NCBI RefSeq assembly: GCF_013359935.1
Contig: NZ_JABMCB010000179.1
Location: forward strand, 186,001-250,000
Length of the DNA stretch: 64,000 nt
DNA from: Paenibacillus xylanilyticus
Lineage (GTDB): Bacteria > Bacillota > Bacilli > Paenibacillales > Paenibacillaceae
Direction of reading: 5' to 3'
The notes under the pieces were generated by a model. The model ran no database searches and was not told the DNA's origin. It worked only from the letters and a program-made list of their open reading frames with translations. This document shows, piece after piece, positions 37,322 through 47,000 of this stretch. Position numbers and translations under genes: made by a program. How positions within the stretch are numbered: the stretch's first letter is position 1; each line of letters starts with the position of its first letter.

Positions 37322-39026
37322 AAATGATGACTTTTTCCAAAGCCTGGCAGGCCTCTTGATATGCTGGCATCAAAGCATCGAGCAATGGCTCAGCCTTCAT
37401 CACCTGACCTGTTTTGGCAAACTGTTCAATCCTTGCAAAAAGGGTTGAACAGTATTCAATTCCAAGGCTCAGACTTCCTGATTTCAAATCATGAGCACAC
37501 TCCGCAGCAGCATTATGGTCTCCCGAGACGACATGCCTCCGCAGAACCTCAATTTTGCCAGGTGTTTCGGCACGATACATGTCGAGCAGCGTTTCTAGCA
37601 GCGTCTGATCACCATCGTTGTTCAGTTCGGCAATCTCACTCACAATGCTCATATTTAGTATTTCACTGGATTCCATAGGATGCTGCCATTTTTGGATTAC
37701 ACCTCTCAACGATTCCAATGTAAATGGCTTGCCAATAAAATCATTCATTCCGGCTTCAAGACATTTTTCCTTCTCTCCATCCATGACGTTGCCTGTCATT
37801 GCGATAATCGGAATGGCATGACGCATTTCATCCTGTTCCATAGCCCTGATTTTACGTGTAGCCTCAAGCCCATCCATAATTGGCATCATATTATCCATCA
37901 AAATCATCCCATATTTTTTACTGAGAAAAGCCGAAACCGCTTCTTCTCCATTGGACACGTAATCAACCTGTGTTATCCCTAGTTTCTTAAGCTGCATTAG
38001 CACGACCTGACGATTAATACCATTATCATCGGCCAATAAGATTGGCCAGGAATAGGGTTCTTCAAAGGGAGAGTCCATCATATCCGAAGGTTTTTCCACT
38101 GGAGAAACTTCAGTTTCTTCCGGTTCCGACTTGCGTCCAAGCGGCAGTTCGAACCAGAACGTAGAGCCTTCACCTTCCCGACTGATTACCCCGATTTGTC
38201 CACCCATTAACGTAACCAGCGATTTGCATATCGACAATCCAAGACCCGTTCCTTCATATTCCTTGGAACGACCCTGTTTCGTCTGTACGTAAGGCTGGAA
38301 CAGCGTTTTTTGATCTTCTTCCGCAATGCCGATTCCCGTATCTTCTACCTCAAATCGGATCAATTGTGAGCTCTCGCTTTCCTTAACGAGGATAACCCGA
38401 ATGCTTATCAAACCATGGTTTGTGAATTTATTGGCATTTTGGATCAGGTTAATCAGAACCTGAGTAATCCGCGTAGAGTCCCCTTCGAGAACAGGAGAAA
38501 TTCGCGAATCACAGTCGACAGCCAACTGATTCCCATTTTGGATCACCTTGGGTTCAAGCAAACGAGCGATATATTTAAAAGTAGGTTCGAGCTCTACCTC
38601 ACCAATCTCAAGACGCATCTGGCCTGCTTCCAATTTGGAAAAGTCAAGAAGATCCTGAATCAGCTTCAGCAGAAGTCTCGCTGCCTCTTGAATCACTTGA
38701 ACCGAATTCTGCTGTTCCTCCGACAAGGAGGATAGCTGCAATAGTTCAGCCATGCCCAATATCCCATTCAATGGAGTGCGGAAGTCATGACTGATTACGG
38801 CAATAAAGGAGCTCTTCGATTCCCCTGCAGCCACTGCTTCTTTTCGTGCGGCATCCAGACTAGCGTTGTTCTTGGCCAGCAGACGCTGAAGTGTCACCAA
38901 TTCATTATTCATTTCCGAGAATTCATTTAGAATTCGCTCTTCCTGCTCTTTGCTGCGAATGATCTGATCCGATAATTGCTCAATCGTTCTGCGCAGCTTT
39001 TCGATCTCACCATTATCATTAGACAT
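37320..39026 (-). CDS. Soluble hybrid histidine kinase (HisKA-HATPase-REC-Hpt)
   Basis: 568 residues and no membrane segment. Domains: N-terminal coiled coil (5-70), HisKA with His80 in FIAVISHDFRTPLNG, HATPase (NLIQNANKF, EDTGIGI, GTGLGLSI), a receiver with LADDN and phosphoacceptor Asp378 in ILMDNMMPIMDG, and a C-terminal Hpt with His512 in ECAHDLKSGS. A complete phosphorelay in one chain, lacking only an output regulator. It has no sensory domain of its own. It starts 14 bp after the cobalamin-binding protein gene, the obvious candidate for input. No response regulator is adjacent, so the output is unknown. Confidence 0.93.
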   Translation of the reverse strand: MSNDNGEIEKLRRTIEQLSDQIIRSKEQEERILNEFSEMNNELVTLQRLLAKNNASLDAARKEAVAAGESKSSFIAVISHDFRTPLNGILGMAELLQLSSLSEEQQNSVQVIQEAARLLLKLIQDLLDFSKLEAGQMRLEIGEVELEPTFKYIARLLEPKVIQNGNQLAVDCDSRISPVLEGDSTRITQVLINLIQNANKFTNHGLISIRVILVKESESSQLIRFEVEDTGIGIAEEDQKTLFQPYVQTKQGRSKEYEGTGLGLSICKSLVTLMGGQIGVISREGEGSTFWFELPLGRKSEPEETEVSPVEKPSDMMDSPFEEPYSWPILLADDNGINRQVVLMQLKKLGITQVDYVSNGEEAVSAFLSKKYGMILMDNMMPIMDGLEATRKIRAMEQDEMRHAIPIIAMTGNVMDGEKEKCLEAGMNDFIGKPFTLESLRGVIQKWQHPMESSEILNMSIVSEIAELNNDGDQTLLETLLDMYRAETPGKIEVLRRHVVSGDHNAAAECAHDLKSGSLSLGIEYCSTLFARIEQFAKTGQVMKAEPLLDALMPAYQEACQALEKVII

Positions 39027-39040
39027 TGCGTCATTCCTCT

Positions 39041-40129
39041 CTATTCGCGGATCATACCAACATTGCTGTTGGCAGATCGCTGGGCCAGCAGATTTTCTGC
39101 AACGGCAACAGCTTCATCCGCCCCGGGGGCGTAGCCGTCTGCCCCAATCGTCCTCCACAACTCTTGATCAATGTTAAATGGATAACCGCCTACCATGATT
39201 TTCACATGAGAGGTTGCCGGGTGATTCCGAATCATTTGTATAAGTTCTTTGGCAAGATGAAGATGATAGGTCATGGTCACTGAAATGGCAATCACATCTC
39301 CCTGATGGCGCTCAATCGCCTCAAGCAGACTGCTATTCGGAACATTGGCTCCCAAATAGTACGTATCCCAGCCCTCCATCTCGAACACATCAGCAAGCAT
39401 GCGCAAACCAATCTCGTGCTGTTCACTGCCCACACATGCTGCCACCAGCCTTTTCTCCTGTGCCTCATGGATCAACCAACGAGGATAGAGTCGCGATATG
39501 ATCGCCTGAGTGGCAGCCGTGCAGAAGTGCTCCTGTGCGACGCTAATCTGGCTTAACTGCCATAAACGGCCAATTTCATATTGAGTAGGTTGAAAGATGT
39601 AACGATAGATATCCCGAATGCTTGCTCCGCCTTCCAACTCGCGCTCAATAATATGGAATGCCTCTTGGCGTTTGCTGTCCAGCAAAGCCTGCAAATAGGA
39701 CTTGGCTGCTTTGCCATATGGAAAAGTTTCATTGACGAAGCCCTGAATTGTCTCAGGATGCTGGGTTTGATAGATCCCCATCTCCAAATAATCAAGTACA
39801 AGTGTTTTGGATGCATCGTCCAACTCTTCTTCGAGCGTCTCTTTGATCAGCTGCAGATTGATGGCCAGATCTTCCGCCGATACGTGATAACCCGCCAAAA
39901 GTGTTTTTAGCCATGATATATAATGTGTAAAAAGGTTAGGGCTCTTCACGAGCACGCTCTCTGCCAGATAGTTCAAACTATAATGTGAATCCTGTTGGGT
40001 ACGCATTCTCCCATTTTCGCCAAAACGTTCTATCAGATCCGGTTGTAACGTGTACTGCTTTTCCGTTATTTTATCAGCTAGCCCACCTGCCGCTTTTAGC
40101 AAGCGTTCCCCAGCTTCCTGATGAGTCAT
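39041..40129 (-). CDS. CarH-like cobalamin-binding sensor without DNA-binding domain
   Basis: 362 residues. An N-terminal helical region (1-125) of unknown fold precedes a four-helix cap (about 130-215) and a Rossmann B12-binding domain (about 225-350). Visible signatures are W190-x9-E200-H201 in the cap, the adenosylcobalamin-covering signature of CarH photoreceptors, and E236-x-H238-x-x-G241, whose His would be the lower cobalt ligand, followed by TYYLGANVPNSSL and MVGGYPF. CarH has a MerR helix-turn-helix that is absent here, and the residue after W190 is Gln rather than the His that ligates cobalt after light in Thermus CarH. ATG at 40129 follows AGAGGAGGG. Co-transcribed with the hybrid kinase. 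Confidence 0.85.
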   Translation of the reverse strand: MTHQEAGERLLKAAGGLADKITEKQYTLQPDLIERFGENGRMRTQQDSHYSLNYLAESVLVKSPNLFTHYISWLKTLLAGYHVSAEDLAINLQLIKETLEEELDDASKTLVLDYLEMGIYQTQHPETIQGFVNETFPYGKAAKSYLQALLDSKRQEAFHIIERELEGGASIRDIYRYIFQPTQYEIGRLWQLSQISVAQEHFCTAATQAIISRLYPRWLIHEAQEKRLVAACVGSEQHEIGLRMLADVFEMEGWDTYYLGANVPNSSLLEAIERHQGDVIAISVTMTYHLHLAKELIQMIRNHPATSHVKIMVGGYPFNIDQELWRTIGADGYAPGADEAVAVAENLLAQRSANSNVGMIRE

Positions 40130-40360
40130 TTTGTTATCCCTCCTCTTGCTGTGCTGTGCATTCGTCTCAACCATCATGTAATCTCTACGCTGCGGTTCGA
40201 TTCGATCTCAGTCAGCTAATGATCGGGATATACGTTTTAAAATACATCAACTCCAAGAGAACCATCCCATTCGAATCTTCCTATTACAACAATTTTCCTA
40301 TATTATGAGCAATCCTGCAAGTCACCTAGCCAGTAATGTCCATGTCCACTATTTCCAAAC

Positions 40361-40396
40361 AAAAAAACCGGCCTGCGTTATGAACGCAAGTCGGTC
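40361..40396 (-). terminator. Terminator overlapping the 3' end of the MarR gene
   Basis: Minus-strand ACCGACTTGCGTT-CATA-AACGCAGGCCGGT followed by T7. The stop codon at 40378-40380 lies in the loop of the hairpin, so a ribosome at the stop would cover the left arm. Confidence 0.8.
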
Positions 40397-40845
40397 TTTC
40401 CTTCCGCAGCCAGCCCCAATTTCTTTAATAAACGAATGGCATCCGCTTTCTCGGATGGCTCCAGGCCTTCCATCGCATCAATGATAACCTGGTGATGCCC
40501 AGGGAATATTTGAGTGAACAAATTTCTCCCCTTCTCCGTCAGTTCCGCATAAATGACACGGCGATCTTCCTTGGATGCACGTCGAAGCAGCAAATCCTTA
40601 TTTTGCAGCTTGTCCACTACATAAGTGATGTTCCCGCTGGACATTAAAACTTTCTCTCCAATTTTCTGCAAGGCCTGTGGGCCCTTATGATATAACAAAT
40701 CCAGTACCCCGAATTCTGTCGTATTCAGTCCGTGACTCTGTATGTCACGATTGGACCTCGATGTAACGGAATTGTAAGCTCGGGCGAGAACCACGAATAA
40801 TTGCAAAGACAGTTCCCGATTGTCCTCCGTGTTCGGCATTTCCAT
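40378..40845 (-). CDS. MarR-family transcriptional regulator
   Basis: 155 residues, winged helix with LQKIGEKVLMSSGNITYVVDKLQNKDLLLRR and wing KEDRRVIYAELTEKG. Close in layout to the MhqR/YkvE-type regulators of Bacilli, which sense quinones or electrophiles; that specificity is not shown here. Two ATGs two codons apart follow GGAGG, and either could be used. No operator or target gene is evident beside it. Confidence 0.85.
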   Translation of the reverse strand: MEMPNTEDNRELSLQLFVVLARAYNSVTSRSNRDIQSHGLNTTEFGVLDLLYHKGPQALQKIGEKVLMSSGNITYVVDKLQNKDLLLRRASKEDRRVIYAELTEKGRNLFTQIFPGHHQVIIDAMEGLEPSEKADAIRLLKKLGLAAEGKTDLRS

Positions 40846-40989
40846 TATCCTCCATCAGTTGTTTGCAAATTCAGACTGTGCTTTTAAGGCAAGCATCTGT
40901 ATCATCACTTACGAATATATCCTATTCAATGAATCCTACGGTTGAAACTAATGCGACTATGCATACATGTATTCGATCCGCTAACGAAT

Positions 40990-41661
40990 TTAGGAACGAT
41001 GACGCTCATCAATGCTGCCATCATCCTTGGCCAGAATCACGGTGTCCGCCATGTCAACAAACAAACCGTTATCCACCACACCTGGCAGCATGTTTAGTTT
41101 TACGTTAAGTTCAGCCGCGTTTTCTATCGCTTCCATTTGGCAATCCGCGATCAGGTTTCCGTTGTCCGTAAGATAGCGCTCATCGCCATTCATGCGCCAT
41201 TTCGGTCTGCAGCCCAGGTTCTCCAATGCCTGAAAGGTCCATTCAGACGCAAAAGGAACCACTTCTACCGGCAAGGGAAACTGACCCAATTGCTGAACCG
41301 CTTTGCTGCCGTCTGCAACAATGATGAGTTTATCACTGTTCGCGGCCACAATTTTCTCACGTAAAAGAGCCCCGCCGCCACCCTTGATCAGGTTAAAATC
41401 TGGATCCACCTCATCTGCACCATCAATGGTAATATCCAGCCTTCCAATCTGGTCGAACGGAATAATCGGAATCCCCCACTCCCGGGCGAGCTTGTCCGAA
41501 GCTTCCGAGGTAGCCACCGCCTGGATTTGCAGTCCGTCACGTACACGTTCTCCCAATCTGCAAATCGCGAAGTATGCCGTTGAACCCGTACCGAGTCCAA
41601 CCTTCATTCCATCCTTAATGTATTCTGCCGCCCGCTCTGCTGCAATTTTTTTCAGATTCAT
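40990..41661 (-). CDS. rpiA: Ribose-5-phosphate isomerase A
   Basis: Pentose-phosphate enzyme interconverting ribose-5-phosphate and ribulose-5-phosphate. 223 residues with GLGTGSTA (22-29, phosphate binding), the catalytic Asp pair in DITIDGADEVD, the catalytic Lys in LIKGGGGALLREK, and KLIIVADGSKAV. Complete and normal length. ATG at 41661. Monocistronic between unrelated genes. Many Firmicutes use RpiB instead, so an RpiA copy here is slightly uncommon but well supported. Confidence 0.96.
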   Translation of the reverse strand: MNLKKIAAERAAEYIKDGMKVGLGTGSTAYFAICRLGERVRDGLQIQAVATSEASDKLAREWGIPIIPFDQIGRLDITIDGADEVDPDFNLIKGGGGALLREKIVAANSDKLIIVADGSKAVQQLGQFPLPVEVVPFASEWTFQALENLGCRPKWRMNGDERYLTDNGNLIADCQMEAIENAAELNVKLNMLPGVVDNGLFVDMADTVILAKDDGSIDERHRS

Positions 41662-42220
41662 CTAAAATAAACCCCCGCCTGCTTATGATTTGAAAAATGC
41701 ACACTGTCTTTATTATAGATAAAACCGCTTCCGATGTATATCCATGCCGAATGCCATGCAGCAGGAAATTTGATCTAACGACAAATCCCGGATTTCGCCA
41801 ATTCCAAAATATTACACTACATTCAAACAATCAACTCTTTTAAGGTTCCATGGTGTTTTTTTGTACGTTCCTGTTATAGAATACAGATGGAGACTAAAAA
41901 ATGGGAATTCCTCCAAATAAACAGTTCTAAATACCTATGTATCAAGTGACATGTCCGCAAATACGTAAATTATTAAAAAAGTTTTAACAAAACTATTCAA
42001 TTTGACAACATTTCATACGACATATTAAGTATAGATGTGTTTTAATAATTAGACACCTATAGAATTTGAGGTGCAAAAGTCTCTACTTTACGACTGTGAA
42101 ATTAAGACCATGGTCGCATACATAAGCTTTGGAGGAGGAACAACAAATGACTTGAATGGCTGCATTCATGCAAGCAAATAAAAGGTTTGTTAATTACAAG
42201 AAGATCAGGAGTGGAAATTA
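41662..42220. other. Long AT-rich leader region of the chemoreceptor gene
   Basis: About 560 bp without a conventional gene. It includes the rpiA promoter at the left, a TTGACA at about 42002 with AT-rich sequence after it, a GACCATGGTC palindrome near 42107, and a strong GGAGGAGG (42131-42138) followed by a two-codon and then a 21-codon ORF reaching the chemoreceptor start. I do not see a c-di-GMP or other known riboswitch core. Confidence 0.45.
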
Positions 42221-42221
42221 G
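42156..42221 (+). CDS. Possible 21-codon leader ORF before the chemoreceptor
   Basis: GGAGGAGG (42131-42138) is followed 8 nt later by a minimal ORF ATG-ACT-TGA (42147-42155). An ATG directly after its stop opens a 21-codon frame ([20 protein letters not shown] and one more residue) whose TAG overlaps the receptor GTG by one base (TAGTG). The arrangement would let terminating ribosomes re-initiate at the receptor. The peptide is basic and resembles nothing I know. The coupling geometry is the only evidence. Confidence 0.35.
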   Translation: MAAFMQANKRFVNYKKIRSGN

Positions 42222-43987
42222 TGAAATCATTCAGTTGGAAAAGTATGTCCTTTTTCTCAAAAAACTTATTACTTTCATTTACGAACATCATTATTATCGG
42301 GGTTGCACTTATTGCAAGCAGCTATTACTTCCAAAAAACGGTTCTCGTAGAGCAGCTGCATGGACAAGTAGAACAAATCACCAAAAAGTGGGCTGAAGGA
42401 ATTAACGCTGCCGACGTAGAGGCTGCCATAGCAGAAGGTAGTTATGACGGAAAAGTACAAACTCAATTACGTGCTTATTTCGATGAAATGCAAGAATATT
42501 ATCCTAACATCGCCCAGGCTTATATCTTTGGTGTAGAACTAGGCGGGGATACGAAAAGAGAAACCTCCCTCGTAGCCATGCCAACCAATCTGAGAGAAGC
42601 ATTCCAAAGCGATAATGTTAATATTGGCGACATGTATGAGCAGCCTGTTGTTGTAGCCAATGCACTGAAAGAAATGCTTAACACGGACCGTCCAACCTTT
42701 ACTACTTTCTATTCAGATGATTTTGGAACGTGGACAACCATTGCTTACCCGATCAAGGACAGCAACGGCAAAATCTTCTCTTACTTTGCGGTCGATGCAG
42801 ATGCAACAGCAGTACCAACCGGATTGAAATCTCTCCTTAAAAACGGGATCATCATTTTGGTTGCATTCCTTCTGTTGTTCCTGATTATTCAATATCTGGT
42901 TGTTAAAAATACCCTATCCCCTATCCGTCACCTGATTAAAGGCATTGATGACGTTAGCCGGGGTAATTTGAATGTCAACATTCCGACAGGAAAAGATGAC
43001 CTTGGACTTGTCAATGAGAAATTTAATACGATGGTTCGCAAAATCAATGACACGATCGTTAAAGTGCAAGTCACTTCTCAAGAGGTGAACCAATCTGCCA
43101 AAGAGTTGTATGAGGTATCTGAGAAAAACAGTGAAAACGCGGATTCCATTAACAGTAATGTTACACAAATCACCTCTAACATCCGTGGGCAGGAACAGGC
43201 AAGTATCGATAGTGCCCGCGCCATGGCTGAGATGGCAACTGTCATTCAAACGATTGCAAGCAGTTCCTCTAATGTAGCGGATGAAGCTTATGAGATGGAG
43301 CGTCGTTCCCAGCAGGGGAACACGGTTGTTCGCCAGGTGTCCCAGCAAATGACGCTGATTACCGAATCGGTAAAGAATACGGCTTCTGCAATCCAGGTTC
43401 TAGAGAGCCGTTCACAAGAAATTGGAGATATTCTGAATATCATCTCCGGGATCTCCAGCCAAACCAACCTGCTTGCACTGAACGCATCCATTGAGGCAGC
43501 ACGTGTTGGTGAAGAAGGTCGAGGATTTGCCGTTGTCGCCGGTGAAGTTCGTAAGCTTGCCGAGCAATCCGAACAGTCCACAAGCCAGATTGCCGTATTG
43601 ATTGATGAGATCCAAACCGAGATTAAACAAGCTGTCCGCGCAATGGAAAAAGGTACTGCAGAAGTCGATACCGGGCTTGACGTTGCCGATCAGACAGGCC
43701 AGTTGTTTGAAGAGATTCTGGAAGCTGCGAAGAAAGTATCGAACCAGATTCAGGAAGTTTCCAGTGCTACCGAAGAAATCTCTGCAAGTACAGAGGAAAT
43801 GACCGCAACTGCGGATGATCTGTCCGCCAGCGTCAGCAAAACAGCAGACAGCAGTGAGCGGATTGCCGCTTCCGTGGACGAACAGAAGGCTTCCCTGACC
43901 ACCCTTGTCGATTCCTCCACCCGTTTGAACAGCATGTCCGAGGAATTACAGGAATTGATTTCTCACTTTAATGTTAGCAAGTCATAA
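42221..43987 (+). CDS. Methyl-accepting chemotaxis protein
   Basis: 588-residue membrane chemoreceptor. First membrane segment about 15-37, an extracytoplasmic ligand domain of roughly 165 residues (dCache/sCache-like; [36 protein letters not shown]), second segment about 206-230, HAMP (about 230-285), and a long cytoplasmic signalling coiled coil with the hairpin tip [39 protein letters not shown] split here by the conserved E/R pattern. Start is a GTG with AGGAG 9 nt upstream. It precedes the NRPS-like gene by 44 bp with no terminator between, so both are probably on one mRNA. Confidence 0.94.
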   Translation: MKSFSWKSMSFFSKNLLLSFTNIIIIGVALIASSYYFQKTVLVEQLHGQVEQITKKWAEGINAADVEAAIAEGSYDGKVQTQLRAYFDEMQEYYPNIAQAYIFGVELGGDTKRETSLVAMPTNLREAFQSDNVNIGDMYEQPVVVANALKEMLNTDRPTFTTFYSDDFGTWTTIAYPIKDSNGKIFSYFAVDADATAVPTGLKSLLKNGIIILVAFLLLFLIIQYLVVKNTLSPIRHLIKGIDDVSRGNLNVNIPTGKDDLGLVNEKFNTMVRKINDTIVKVQVTSQEVNQSAKELYEVSEKNSENADSINSNVTQITSNIRGQEQASIDSARAMAEMATVIQTIASSSSNVADEAYEMERRSQQGNTVVRQVSQQMTLITESVKNTASAIQVLESRSQEIGDILNIISGISSQTNLLALNASIEAARVGEEGRGFAVVAGEVRKLAEQSEQSTSQIAVLIDEIQTEIKQAVRAMEKGTAEVDTGLDVADQTGQLFEEILEAAKKVSNQIQEVSSATEEISASTEEMTATADDLSASVSKTADSSERIAASVDEQKASLTTLVDSSTRLNSMSEELQELISHFNVSKS

Positions 43988-44031
43988 ACAAAATACAAAA
44001 ACGAACGTTTAAATCAAGGAGGAAAATAGAC

Positions 44032-47000
44032 GTGATCGATAATCACTCTTCATCTTCCCAGACAGTGGAATCTGACCTGCCAGTTCTCCAGATTCCACTG
44101 GATTTTGGGCGCCGTCAACAAACCTTTTCTTATGAGTCAGCTCATATAGAGCTGCAGCCATCACAGAGCCGTGAACTTACACAGAAGTATGGCACAAAAT
44201 CAATCTATACCGCGTTGTTGTCCGCATATGCTGCCCTGTTGTTCCGGCTTTCAGGAGAACAGGAATTAGCTGTAGGTACCCTTGCTCCCGATCAGGCTGC
44301 ATCTGTTCTGCTCATGCAAGTCCATGGCAAAATGAGTTTCCGTGAGCTAAGTGATCAGATCTCTCTTCTGCAACAAAAAGGAGATGCTGCACAGCCAGGT
44401 GCTTATCCGGAAACCCTGTTTATGTTTAACAGTGTTCAGCTTCCTCAGGCTCCGCAGGTTTTAAACTGGAATATTCGTGAGGATCAGGGTGTACTCATCC
44501 TGGATTTGTTCTTTGATACATCCCTTCTGAATGAAGCGACAGTGATGAGATATGCAGAGTACTACCAGACCCTGCTTCTCTCCATGGTTCGCGATGAACA
44601 CATGGCTATCGGCTCAGTAGATATCCTGTCTGCCTCCGATCGAACGTTGTACCGGGAGATGAATGATACCTGTGTGACTGAACCTGAACATCAGACTATA
44701 CACGGCTGGTTCGAAGCTGCGGCAGCCGAGTACCCTGATTCACCTGCGATCACTTCCCCATATGGTCGGTACAGCTACAGAGAATTGAACGAACGTGCCA
44801 ATCAGGTCGCACGTGTGCTGTTATCGAACGGATTGCAAAAGGGTGAATTTGTCAGCATCTTTATGGAGCGAAGCCTGGAAACCATCATTTCCTTGCTCGG
44901 CATTCTGAAAGCAGGCGGTGTATATGTTCCGATTGATCCTGAGCACCCGCAGGAACGCAACAGTTACATCGTGGAAGATACAGCTTCTTCTTTTGTCCTA
45001 ACCAAAGAGTCCTCTTTCACTGAAGCTTCCCGGTTGTTCTCCGGTATTCCTACAGTTCGGCAAATTCTTGCCGTGGATGGACGCTTGGCCGGATTTGCAG
45101 CAAGTAATCCTAATATTGATATCCAACCGGACGACCTGGCTTATATCATCTATACATCCGGATCCACAGGCAAACCCAAAGGCGCGCTTGTGGCCCATCG
45201 CGGCGTTGTCAATCTCGGCAGCGTTGTACAGCGGGATTGTGATATCAAGCCTGGTGACGTGTTGACCCAGTTTGCTACATACAGCTTCGATGCTTCGGTA
45301 TGGGATACCATTGGCGCATTGTTCTATGGAGCAGAGTTGTATCTGTTATCTGCCGAGGAACGTGTATCCGTAGAAGAGTTTGCCACAGCAATCGAACGTA
45401 CAGGCACAACGATCATAACCATCTTGCCCACAATCTTTTTTAATCAGCTTGCATCCTATCTGTCAGACGAAGGGTTCCACAAGCTGGCCAAAGTCAGAAT
45501 TATTACCGTTGCGGGCGAGGCTCTCTACGGAGAACAGGTTCGTGCCTTCCAGCGCAAGTTTGGTAACCAGATCGATATCGTTAATGTGTATGGACCTACC
45601 GAATGCACGGTAGCGACAACGACTCACCGAATCAGTGAACCCGTTCCTGACCATGTCGTTAACATTCCGATCGGTAAACCGATTCATAATTACAAAGTTT
45701 ATATCGTCAATGAAGAACAGCAGCTCTGTCCGGTAGGTGTGCCTGGTGAAGTGTATATTGCTACTCCGGCGCTGGCCAAAGGATATTTGAACCAACCAGA
45801 ACGTACAGAGCAGGCGTTTATTGATAACCCTTTTGCGATCGATGAGAAAATCTACAAATCCGGTGACATAGCCAAATTACTTGATACCGGGTTGCTGGAA
45901 TACGTCGGACGCAGTGATTCTCAACTGAAGATCCGTGGTCATCGGATTGAGATTGGTGAGATTGAAGATCACTTCTCGCGTCTCGAAGGAATCCAGGATG
46001 TCGCAGTTATTCCGAAAAAAGAATCTGACGGTCAGAACATGCTTGTGGGATATTTCACGTCCAAAGATGGCAGCACCCTGTCCGTTGCGGATATCAAAGC
46101 CCAGTTGGCAGACAAGCTCCCTTCCTATTTTGTACCCAAATGGGTCTGTCAGCTCGATGAAATGCCGATCGCACCAACCGGTAAAATTCATCGCAAAGCA
46201 ATGGTCTCTCTGCCAAACGAAGAACGACATGAGAATCGGCCAGACCGTGTAATGCCTGAGACGGAGACCGAGGCCATCATCTTCAATGCCTGGAAAGAGA
46301 TTCTTGGACACAGCGACTTCGGTATCGAGGACAGCTTCTTCACCATCGGTGGTGATTCCTTGCGAGTGATCCATGTACTGGTTATTCTGAAGCCGCATTA
46401 TCCGCAGCTGAAGATTGCCGACTTTTTTGCAGAGAAGACGATTCGCTCTCTGGCACTGCGGGTACAATCACTCGCGCAAATGACTCAGCAAACTGCACCA
46501 TCCGCTGATCAAGCAGGTGTGATTACCCAGCTGGCCGAGCATCCAGTCGAACTGGCATCCCAACTGGGATATCCGGAGATTCGCAAACCGGAACACGTTC
46601 TGCTAACAGGAGCTACGGGTTACCTGGGATCACACGTGCTGCAGCAGCTCCTTCTTCATTCCGAAGCGACCATTCATGCGCTTGTTCGTCGTCCATCCGA
46701 CGGCAGTACAGCCATGCAGCGTTTAAGTAAGGTCATGGCAGGCTATTTCGGTCCAGACCTGAGTCTGCTCCTTACGTCACGAGTGGAGATTATCGAGGGA
46801 GATCTGGAGCAGCCAAACCTTGGGCTATCTGCTGAACAAACCAAACATGTACAAGCTCGAATTGACCGTGTCATACACTGTGCCGCCGACGTTCGGCACT
46901 TCGGAGATGCGGAACAGTTTGCCAAAACCAATGTAGAGGGTACAGTTGCCTTGTTGAATCTGGTTCGCAGCAAACCTGGAGCATCCTTCCACCATGTGTC

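Noticed and set aside
42000..42150. Possible c-di-GMP riboswitch before the chemoreceptor
   Set aside because: I could not find the conserved GEMM core or its paired helices; only AT-rich sequence and a short palindrome are present.
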